Shown here piece by piece: positions 5,633 through 11,184 of a stretch of 11,184 nucleotides of DNA. The position numbers were made by a program, and so were the translations under genes. How positions within the stretch are numbered: the stretch's first letter is position 1; each line of letters begins with the position of its first letter. The DNA comes from Pelotomaculum sp. UBA5255 (GTDB taxonomy: Bacteria; Bacillota; Desulfotomaculia; Desulfotomaculales; Pelotomaculaceae), in the NCBI GenBank assembly GCA_002408725.1, contig DHTR01000075.1, positions 5,063 through 16,246 of the forward strand. The letters run 5' to 3'. Under the pieces are notes generated by a model that saw only the letters and a program-made list of their open reading frames with translations, ran no database searches and was not told where the DNA came from.

Positions 5633-7085
5633 CATCGGTTTTGGTCTGGCTGCAATCATTTCCCTGGTTGTGATGGGCTATGACATTACACTCTTTATTT
5701 TTCTGATTGCAGCCAGTGCAGGTCTTTTTTACCTGATCAGGGCTAGGGGCATGGTCAGCACAAAAAACTTTAAAAGTGCAACCGGAACAGGGCGGTACGA
5801 AATTTCCTTCCAAGATATCGGAGGCCAGGAATCAGCTATCCAGGAACTGAGGGAAGCTCTTGATTTCATCAAAAACCACCAGAATATCAAGCTCTTGGGG
5901 ATCCGTCCGCTGAAGGGCATTCTACTTTCAGGTCCGCCGGGGACGGGAAAAACGCTTATGGCGAAGGCCGCAGCCAGTTATACCGACGCGGCTTTTGTGG
6001 CGGCCTCGGGAAGTGAATTTATCGAGATGTATGCCGGCGTGGGAGCCCAACGGGTCAGGAAACTCTTCCAAACGGCCAGGGATGCCGCCCAGCGCCAGAA
6101 TAAAACTAATGCCATCATCTTCATCGATGAGATCGAAATCCTTGGTGGCAAGCGCGGTCAGAACACAAGCCACCTGGAATATGACCAGACCCTAAACCAA
6201 CTACTTGTGGAAATGGACGGTCTGCGTATGGAGGACACTGTCAGAGTTCTACTGGTGGCCGCCACAAACCGGGCAGATATGCTCGATCCAGCCCTTCTAA
6301 GACCCGGGCGCTTTGACCGGAGGGTCAAGGTAGATTTGCCGGATAGAGAAGGAAGAAAGATTATCTTAGCTCTGCATACCCGGAATAAACCCTTGGCTGA
6401 GGATGTCAAACTGGACATCATTGCCAAGGAAACATTCGGTTTGTCAGGGGCACATCTTGAAAGCCTGGCCAACGAGGCAGCCATCCTGGCCATGCGGGAA
6501 GGTTGCAAGGAAATCTCTCAGCACCATTTTAACGAATCAATTGATAAGGTTATGATGGGCGGCAAATTGGATAAGCGTCCTTCCAAATTAGAAATGAAAA
6601 GAGTGGCCATTCATGAGATCGGGCACGCCTTGATCAGCGAAAAGGTCCGGATGGGTTCCGTATCCACCCTGACCATCACGCCCAGAGGAGATGCTCTGGG
6701 TTATATGCGCCAGACACCGGAAGACGATACCTATCTTTATACAAAGGACTACCTAGAAAACCAGATATCCGTTATGCTGGCCGGGGCCGTCGCAGAGGAG
6801 ATTGTCCTGGGCAATCGAAGCACGGGTTCAGCTGGTGATTTTGAACAAGCAGTGCGCGTCTCGGAAACGATGCTGCGCTCCGGCATGTCTGAACTGGGCG
6901 TCGTATGTTCGGACAGCCTGCCCCGGGATTTGAAACACCACACCATCACAGGAATCGTTAGGGAGCAGGAGGAGCGGGTAAGAGATTATTTGACTGGCTT
7001 AAAGCAAGTCTTCAACGAGGTACTGGAAATTTTACTGGAAAAAGAAAAAATCACCGGTGAACAATTCCGTTCCCTCATTCATTAG
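5616..7085 (+). CDS. FtsH-like membrane AAA+ zinc metalloprotease lacking the extracytoplasmic loop
   Basis: Membrane-bound ATP-driven protease of the FtsH/M41 type, 489 residues from GTG 5616 (bacterial FtsH is usually 600 or more). Two hydrophobic helices (about 6-22 and 24-42) are joined by only a few residues, where FtsH has a domain of about 70. AAA+ parts are present: Walker A GPPGTGKT (106-113), pore loop MYAGVG (138-143; Tyr-Ala-Gly replaces the usual Phe-Val-Gly), Walker B IIFIDE (167-172), and a second region of homology with arginine fingers R229 and R232. The protease part has HEIGH (333-337, usually HEAGH) and D408 in STGSAGDFEQA as the expected third zinc ligand, so it should be active. 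The C-terminus ends soon after the protease domain. It overlaps the preceding membrane-protein gene by 17 nt. It looks like a divergent paralog of FtsH rather than the housekeeping copy; its substrate is unknown. Confidence 0.9.
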   Translation: MFKELSIGFGLAAIISLVVMGYDITLFIFLIAASAGLFYLIRARGMVSTKNFKSATGTGRYEISFQDIGGQESAIQELREALDFIKNHQNIKLLGIRPLKGILLSGPPGTGKTLMAKAAASYTDAAFVAASGSEFIEMYAGVGAQRVRKLFQTARDAAQRQNKTNAIIFIDEIEILGGKRGQNTSHLEYDQTLNQLLVEMDGLRMEDTVRVLLVAATNRADMLDPALLRPGRFDRRVKVDLPDREGRKIILALHTRNKPLAEDVKLDIIAKETFGLSGAHLESLANEAAILAMREGCKEISQHHFNESIDKVMMGGKLDKRPSKLEMKRVAIHEIGHALISEKVRMGSVSTLTITPRGDALGYMRQTPEDDTYLYTKDYLENQISVMLAGAVAEEIVLGNRSTGSAGDFEQAVRVSETMLRSGMSELGVVCSDSLPRDLKHHTITGIVREQEERVRDYLTGLKQVFNEVLEILLEKEKITGEQFRSLIH

Positions 7086-7153
7086 TCATCGTTTGAACCG
7101 GATCCGCCGTGAGGTGCTGAGTTTTTATAAGCTGCGCCTGCTGCCGGCGGTTC

Positions 7154-7171
7154 TTTAATTCTTGAATTAAA
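7154..7171. repeat. 18-bp inverted repeat upstream of pncC
   Basis: TTTAATTC TT GAATTAAA: perfect 8-bp arms with a 2-bp centre, about 40 bp before the extended -10 at 7213-7221. It resembles a dimeric regulator site in form, but I cannot assign a regulator. The surrounding AT-rich run (7152-7188) could also be an UP-type element. Confidence 0.4.
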
Positions 7172-7190
7172 AATTCTAAATTTAAAAGGT

Positions 7191-7221
7191 TTGTGTTATG
7201 ATCACAGAGATATGTTATAAT
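7191..7221 (+). promoter_or_regulatory. Probable promoter of pncC
   Basis: TGT-TATAAT (7213-7221) is an extended -10 with a perfect hexamer; TTGTGT (7191-7196) is a possible -35 at a long 19-bp spacing. Transcription would begin near 7228, past the in-frame ATG at 7223. Confidence 0.6.
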
Positions 7222-7270
7222 TATGAGTTGGGATGTGGTACACCTGCAAGACTATCTAACATGCTGCGAC

Positions 7271-7750
7271 ATGGAGTTGCTCGAAGAAGTGCTGGGTATA
7301 CTCTTAAAGGAATCCGGGCTATCCATCGGCGTGGCAGAGTCCTGCACCGGCGGGCTAATAGCAGCCAGGCTTACGGATGTTCCCGGCAGTTCGGACTATT
7401 TTAAGGGCGGAGTAGTTGCCTACAGCAATGATCTAAAAAAGTCGCTACTGGGTGTACCCCTGTCTATTCTTGACCGCTACGGTGCCGTTAGTGAAGAAAC
7501 CGCCATTGCAATGGCAGAGGGAGCCCGTGAGCGCATCAAATCTAATCTAGGACTTGCCGTTACAGGCATCGCCGGTCCGGGAGGGGGAACTCCCGCCAAG
7601 CCAAAAGGCCTGGTATATATCTCCCTGGCCTCCGACGACGGCACGCTTTGCAGGGAGTACCGTTTTTCCGGGGAACGACCGGCGGTCAGGCAAAGCACTG
7701 TTAATGCAGCTTTAAGTATGGTGAGACAATACCTGCTTTCCAGGTCGTAA
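7271..7750 (+). CDS. pncC: Nicotinamide-nucleotide amidase (stand-alone CinA C-terminal domain)
   Basis: Enzyme that deamidates nicotinamide mononucleotide to nicotinate mononucleotide, recycling pyridine nucleotides in the cytosol. At 159 residues this is the CinA C-terminal domain alone; the N-terminal COG1058 (MoCF-like) domain found in full CinA is missing and no trace of it lies upstream. Motifs seen are AESCTGG (22-28, with the likely catalytic Ser24), GGVVAYSN (46-53), GAVSEETA (71-78) and TGIAGPGGGTPAKPKG (98-113). ATG 7271 matches the family N-terminus (MELLEEVLGILLKESGL) but has no clear ribosome binding site. The in-frame ATG at 7223 would add 16 unfamiliar residues and lies within 2 bases of the -10 hexamer. 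The gene sits where cinA usually sits between pgsA and recA. Family very confident; start uncertain. Confidence 0.95.
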   Translation: MELLEEVLGILLKESGLSIGVAESCTGGLIAARLTDVPGSSDYFKGGVVAYSNDLKKSLLGVPLSILDRYGAVSEETAIAMAEGARERIKSNLGLAVTGIAGPGGGTPAKPKGLVYISLASDDGTLCREYRFSGERPAVRQSTVNAALSMVRQYLLSRS

Positions 7751-7783
7751 AGGCCGGCGTTAAAAATGTCCATGTGCCGTAGA

Positions 7784-7805
7784 CCTGATTTACAGGGTAT
7801 TTTTT
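7784..7805 (+). terminator. Weak possible terminator after pncC
   Basis: CCTG (7784-7787) and CAGG (7793-7796) form a short hairpin, followed 3 nt later by six T (7800-7805). The stem is only 4 bp, so termination would be partial at best. Confidence 0.25.
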
Positions 7806-7818
7806 CGTTTTGTATTAA
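7789..7818 (+). promoter_or_regulatory. Possible promoter of the DEAD-box helicase gene
   Basis: TTTACA (7789-7794), 18 bp, TATTAA (7813-7818). Both hexamers are imperfect. The place is right, ahead of the AAGGAG ribosome binding site at 7837-7842, but it is tentative. Confidence 0.4.
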
Positions 7819-7850
7819 TAAAACAGGCTATTTAAAAAGGAGTATAATGA

Positions 7851-9443
7851 ATGACCTCAATAAAAGATAGTGTTCGTTTCGGAGACCTGGAAATAAGCAG
7901 GCGTGTGGCCCAGGCTCTTACAGATATGGGTTTTGAGGAGCCCAGCCCCATCCAGCAAAAAGCCATTCCCCTGCTTTTTGAAGGAAAGGATGTAATCGGG
8001 CAGGCTCAAACCGGTACGGGAAAAACAGCGGCCTTTGGCATTCCAATTGTAGAGATGGCAAACACCCGTTACGGCGGAGTACAGGCTCTGATCGTAACCC
8101 CCACCAGGGAACTGGCTATTCAAGTTGCCGAGGAGATTTCCCGGATTGGCAGACACCGTCGTGTACGGACGCTGCCGATTTACGGAGGGCAATCAATCGA
8201 CCGCCAGATCAGGGCCTTGAGGCAGGGGGTACAGGTGGTCATAGGCACCCCGGGCCGGCTCCTGGACCACTTAAACAGGAAAACCCTGAATCTTCAAAAC
8301 ATCAAGATGGTCGTGTTGGATGAAGCGGACGAAATGCTGGACATGGGCTTTGTCGAGGATATCGAGGCTATCTTGCAGACGACTCCCCCGTCCCGTCAGA
8401 CCATGCTTTTTTCCGCAACCATGCCCGAGGAAATACGCCGTCTTTCTAAAAAGTACTTGCAAAATCCGGACTTTGTAACCGTAAGTAAAAACAGTCTGAC
8501 GGTTCCCCAAATTGAACAGGTTATCTACGAAACACGCGAACCCAAAAAGTTGGAGAGCCTTTGCCGGATTTTAGATACAACCAATATTACCCTATCCATT
8601 ATTTTTTGCAGAACAAAGCGCGGTGTGGATGAACTTGTGGCAAGCCTTCAGGCCAGGGGTTATCCGGCAGCAGCCCTGCACGGAGACTTGAGCCAGTACC
8701 AGCGCAACCATGTCATGAGGCAATTCCGAAACGGGCAGATTGACCATTTGGTTGCAACCGATGTGGCGGCACGCGGCATCGATGTTGAGAATATTTCACA
8801 CGTCATCAATTACGATATTCCGCAGGACCCCGAGTTCTACGTGCACAGGATCGGGCGCACAGGACGCGCCGGGAAAAGCGGTGTGGCCATTACCCTGGTT
8901 AGCCCCCGCGACTACAAGCAGATTAGGCTTATCGAAAGCCTTACCAAAACCCGTATAAGCAGAGAAAAACTTCCTTCCCTGGCAGATGTCCAGGAACGGC
9001 AGAAGGAAGGAATCAGGGAAAGGCTGCACAGGATGCTGGATGCAGGAAGGCTGGCCTATTACCGCAACATTGTCGATTCCCTGGTGGACGACTATGACCC
9101 CATGGATATTGCCGCTGCCGCTTTAAAATTGTCCCTGGAACTTGATCAAGAGGAAGCGGAGCTGGCCACAGAATCTTTCGGCAACACCGGGGCCCGCCCC
9201 GGAATGGTACGGTTGTTCATGACCATCGGCAGAAAGGACAGTGTCTCATCGGCTGATCTCGTGCGCACGCTCGTTGACGAGACAGGCATTCCTGCAAACA
9301 GCATCGGTAACATTAATATCTATGAGACATTTTCCTTTATCGAAGTGCCGGAGGACTGGGCAAACTATGTGATTAGCTGCTTGCACCGTCAAACCGTCAG
9401 AGGAAGGCGGATTAGCGTCGAGCCAGCCCGCGGGAGGAATTAA
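7851..9443 (+). CDS. DEAD-box ATP-dependent RNA helicase with DbpA/CsdA-type RNA-binding domain
   Basis: Cytosolic RNA helicase that unwinds short RNA duplexes, likely in ribosome assembly, mRNA turnover or cold adaptation. All family motifs are present over 530 residues: Q motif (PSPIQ, 31-35), motif I AQTGTGKT (52-59), Ia PTRELA (84-89), Ib TPGRLLDH (133-140), II DEAD (157-160), III SAT (188-190), IV IIFCRT (250-255), V ATDVAARGID (302-311) and VI HRIGRTGRAG (332-341). A linker and a C-terminal RRM-like DbpA/CsdA domain follow (about 450-525, GMVRLFMTIGRKDSVSS onward to RRISVEP). There is no long basic RGG tail. AAGGAG (7837-7842) is 8 nt before the ATG. A strong terminator starts at the stop codon, so the gene is cut off from recA. 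It could be called deaD, dbpA or cshA; sequence alone does not separate these. Confidence 0.97.
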   Translation: MTSIKDSVRFGDLEISRRVAQALTDMGFEEPSPIQQKAIPLLFEGKDVIGQAQTGTGKTAAFGIPIVEMANTRYGGVQALIVTPTRELAIQVAEEISRIGRHRRVRTLPIYGGQSIDRQIRALRQGVQVVIGTPGRLLDHLNRKTLNLQNIKMVVLDEADEMLDMGFVEDIEAILQTTPPSRQTMLFSATMPEEIRRLSKKYLQNPDFVTVSKNSLTVPQIEQVIYETREPKKLESLCRILDTTNITLSIIFCRTKRGVDELVASLQARGYPAAALHGDLSQYQRNHVMRQFRNGQIDHLVATDVAARGIDVENISHVINYDIPQDPEFYVHRIGRTGRAGKSGVAITLVSPRDYKQIRLIESLTKTRISREKLPSLADVQERQKEGIRERLHRMLDAGRLAYYRNIVDSLVDDYDPMDIAAAALKLSLELDQEEAELATESFGNTGARPGMVRLFMTIGRKDSVSSADLVRTLVDETGIPANSIGNINIYETFSFIEVPEDWANYVISCLHRQTVRGRRISVEPARGRN

Positions 9444-9486
9444 CAAAAAAAGGCAGGCCTCTTAAGCAGGCCTGCCTTTTTTTGTT
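9442..9486. terminator. Strong bidirectional intrinsic terminator
   Basis: The arms AGGCAGGCCT (9451-9460) and AGGCCTGCCT (9468-9477) enclose loop CTTAAGC. They are flanked by seven A on the left and seven T on the right, which extend the pairing to about 19 bp. The A-run makes it work on the minus strand as well. It begins in the helicase stop codon and isolates recA from upstream transcription. Confidence 0.93.
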
Positions 9487-9505
9487 TTAAAACATTAAAT
9501 ACTCA

Positions 9506-9534
9506 TTGACATAAACCAATAATCACCATATAAT
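9506..9534 (+). promoter_or_regulatory. Consensus sigma-A promoter of recA
   Basis: Perfect TTGACA (9506-9511), exactly 17 bp, perfect TATAAT (9529-9534). This is the strongest promoter in the window. The start point should be near 9541, so the LexA box at 9545-9558 covers the initial transcribed region. Confidence 0.93.
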
Positions 9535-9536
9535 AG

Positions 9537-9567
9537 AATAGTAACGAACATATGTTTCGTTACTATT
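9537..9567 (+). repeat. 12-bp-arm inverted repeat overlapping the recA start of transcription
   Basis: AATAGTAACGAA (9537-9548) and TTCGTTACTATT (9556-9567) are perfect complements around a 7-nt centre. The LexA box accounts for only the inner part. With transcription starting near 9541, the recA mRNA would begin with an 8-9-bp hairpin. Confidence 0.7.
9545..9558. promoter_or_regulatory. LexA (SOS) box of recA
   Basis: CGAACATATGTTTC matches the Gram-positive LexA/DinR consensus CGAACRNRYGTTYC at every defined position. It lies just downstream of the -10, so bound LexA would block promoter clearance. It is the central part of a longer inverted repeat (9537-9567). Confidence 0.93.
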
Positions 9568-9599
9568 TAAGCCTATATAAAATCAAGGAGGGGATACTT

Positions 9600-10640
9600 T
9601 TGTCGGATAAGCAGAAAGCTTTGGATCTAGCTCTCATGCAAATTGAGCGGCAGTTTGGCAAGGGCTCGATTATGAAGCTTGGAGAAGCTTCGGCCAAGTT
9701 AAATGTGGAGGTCATTCCAACCGGCGCCCTGTCCCTGGACATAGCCCTGGGAGTGGGGGGCGTACCGCGGGGCCGGGTCATTGAAATATTTGGGCCGGAA
9801 TCATCTGGCAAAACGACTGTCGCCCTCCATATCATTGCTGAATCGCAGAAGTTGAACGGAACCGCTGCTTTCGTTGACGCTGAGCACGCACTTGATCCGT
9901 CTTACGCGAAAAACCTGGGTGTCGACATTGAAAACCTGCTGGTATCCCAGCCAGATACCGGTGAGCAGGCTCTGGAGATTGCAGAAGCCCTGGTGCGCAG
10001 TGGCGCCGTTGATGTGATCGTCGTTGACAGTGTAGCTGCCCTGGTACCCCGGGCTGAAATTGAAGGCGAGATGGGAGATACCCATGTCGGCCTTCAGGCC
10101 CGCCTGATGTCCCAGGCTCTTCGCAAGCTAGCCGGGGCGATCAGCAAGTCCAGAACCACGGTGGTCTTCATCAACCAGATTCGAGAAAAAGTAGGAGTTA
10201 TCTACGGTTCGCCTGAGACCACCACCGGCGGCCGCGCCCTGAAATTCTATGCAACCATCCGACTGGAAGTCCGTAAGCAAGAGAATATTAAGCAGGGCAC
10301 AGATATTATTGGCAGCCGTACCCGGGTAAAAGTAGTGAAGAATAAAGTTGCCCCGCCTTTTAAGCAGGCCGAATTTGATATTATGTACGGCTTCGGCATA
10401 TCCAAAGAGGGAAGCATCCTGGACGTTGCCGCTGAACTAAATGTTGTCTCCAAAAGCGGGGCCTGGTATTCTTATGATAACGAAAGGCTGGGACAAGGCA
10501 GGGAAAACGTTAAGGAGTACCTTAAAGAACACCCGGAGATAACCAGGGAAGTTGAACATAAAATCCGGCAAGCCCTGAACATCGGCAAGGAGAAAGTGGA
10601 GCCTTCCGCAAATCCCCCGGAGGAAAACGGTACAGCCTAA
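9600..10640 (+). CDS. recA: Recombinase RecA
   Basis: DNA-dependent ATPase that forms filaments on single-stranded DNA, promotes strand exchange and triggers LexA self-cleavage. Its 346 residues are normal for the family. Visible parts: N-terminal helix region (DKQKALDLALMQIERQFGKGSIM), Walker A GPESSGKT (65-72), the catalytic-Glu region FVDAEHALDP (91-100), Walker B VIVVDS (139-144), loop L1 around EGEMGDTHVGLQARLMSQALRKL, loop L2 around NQIREKVGVIYGSPETTTGG, and a short acidic C-terminus. The start is TTG 9600, set by AGGAGGGG (9586-9593) at about 8 nt. An in-frame ATG at 9552 lies inside the LexA box, lacks a ribosome binding site and adds 16 residues unlike RecA. Control is by LexA. recX follows with no gap. 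Certain. Confidence 0.99.
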   Translation: MSDKQKALDLALMQIERQFGKGSIMKLGEASAKLNVEVIPTGALSLDIALGVGGVPRGRVIEIFGPESSGKTTVALHIIAESQKLNGTAAFVDAEHALDPSYAKNLGVDIENLLVSQPDTGEQALEIAEALVRSGAVDVIVVDSVAALVPRAEIEGEMGDTHVGLQARLMSQALRKLAGAISKSRTTVVFINQIREKVGVIYGSPETTTGGRALKFYATIRLEVRKQENIKQGTDIIGSRTRVKVVKNKVAPPFKQAEFDIMYGFGISKEGSILDVAAELNVVSKSGAWYSYDNERLGQGRENVKEYLKEHPEITREVEHKIRQALNIGKEKVEPSANPPEENGTA

Positions 10641-11144
10641 ATGAAAAGTGAAACCAATCAAGCTATGGCAACTGCCTGCAGACTCCTGACTGCTCGCCGG
10701 CGTACCCGGCGAGAGCTGGCAACCCATCTGGAGCGCAAGCGTTTTTCTACAGAAACAATATGTCATGTACTGAAAACCTTGGAGCAATACGGCTACATTG
10801 ACGATAAAACCTTTACCCGCCTTTGGGTGGAGCAGCGGCTGACCAAAAGGGGCCTTATCGGACTCAAAAGCGAATTAATCGCAAAAGGTGTGGACCCCAA
10901 TACCATTAATGAAATCATGGCGGAACTGAGCCCGGATGCGGAATACAACGCAGCCATGGCGCTGGCTCTAAAAAAAGTCCGGAGTAGCGGAGGCAATTGC
11001 CCCTTTCCCCGTATGGCAGGCTTTCTCCAACGCAGAGGATTCTCCTTTGAAGTGATCGGCAGCATCTGCCGGACTCTGACGGACAGCGGAGTTTTGTTGA
11101 ATCCGGCAGACTTAAGACGTTTGAGCCAGGAGACCCGTTCTTAA
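10641..11144 (+). CDS. recX: Regulatory protein RecX
   Basis: Small helical protein that binds RecA filaments and limits or modulates RecA activity. Its 167 residues are similar in length to the E. coli protein and much shorter than the Bacillus one. The three-helix repeats typical of RecX are visible: an N-terminal LLTARRRTRRELATHLERKRFS, then LEQYGYIDDKTFTRLWVEQRL (the GYIDD-F core motif), a middle repeat with GLIGLKSELIAKGVD, and a C-terminal repeat AGFLQRRGFSFEVIGSICR. The ATG directly follows the recA TAA with no intervening base, so expression depends on recA transcription and probably on translational coupling. The only SD-like GGAGG (10619-10623) is about 17 nt away, inside recA. A later ATG at 10665 is possible but would trim the first repeat. 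Very confident. Confidence 0.95.
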   Translation: MKSETNQAMATACRLLTARRRTRRELATHLERKRFSTETICHVLKTLEQYGYIDDKTFTRLWVEQRLTKRGLIGLKSELIAKGVDPNTINEIMAELSPDAEYNAAMALALKKVRSSGGNCPFPRMAGFLQRRGFSFEVIGSICRTLTDSGVLLNPADLRRLSQETRS

Positions 11145-11184
11145 CTTGGGCGCTGGACTTGTAGTCGGCAACATCGGCCATAAC

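Noticed and set aside
5057..7085. One split gene (frameshift) joining the membrane protein and the FtsH-like protease
   Set aside because: The second gene has its own GGAGG site at proper spacing to GTG 5616, and a fused protein would put the ATPase outside the cell. Two coupled genes fit better.
7095..7153. GAACCG ... CGGTTC pairing after the protease gene as a terminator
   Set aside because: The arms are 6 bp and about 47 nt apart, with no T-run; too weak to call.
1..11184. Mobile element, phage, toxin-antitoxin or defence system
   Set aside because: No transposase, integrase, terminal repeats, tRNA-linked att site or defence-type domains are seen; nearly all the DNA is core-type genes.

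Overview
The window reads as a chromosomal core region of a Gram-positive, spore-former-type Clostridia bacterium, most like the Peptococcaceae/Desulfotomaculum-Pelotomaculum group. The reasons are the strong GGAGG-type ribosome binding sites, GTG and TTG starts, sigma-A-type promoters, a Bacillus/Clostridia-type LexA box before recA, the rimO-pgsA-(cinA)-recA-recX gene order usual in Firmicutes, and the FakA/DegV fatty-acid kinase pair. This placement is inferred from family resemblance; no search was run. I see no insertion sequence, prophage, CRISPR array, rRNA or tRNA.

Layout. On the minus strand, reading leftward from about 2230, there is a 32-codon small ORF, an intrinsic terminator, fakA (DAK2-domain fatty acid kinase), and a DegV/FakB-family lipid-binding partner that runs off the left edge. 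On the plus strand come yajQ (2359), then rimO-pgsA (overlapping, with their own strong promoter), then a two-gene membrane module of a small single-pass protein followed by an FtsH-like AAA+ zinc protease that lacks the extracytoplasmic loop. Next are a stand-alone pncC (C-terminal CinA domain), a DEAD-box RNA helicase with a DbpA/CsdA-type RNA-binding domain, a very strong two-way terminator, and the SOS-controlled recA-recX pair.

How the genes work together. FakA phosphorylates fatty acids carried by a DegV/FakB protein, and PgsA makes phosphatidylglycerolphosphate, so both ends touch membrane lipid supply. RimO modifies ribosomal protein S12, and the DEAD-box helicase probably remodels rRNA or mRNA. 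RecA and RecX are the recombinase and its modulator.

The parts most worth a second look are (1) the split 'TM plus outer domain' protein paired with a loop-less FtsH-like protease, (2) the small ORF whose stop codon sits 2 nt before an intrinsic terminator ahead of fakA, which is a possible leader-peptide attenuator, (3) a DegV gene with no ATG, GTG or TTG at its expected start, and (4) the recA LexA box embedded in a longer palindrome that would form a hairpin at the 5' end of the recA mRNA.
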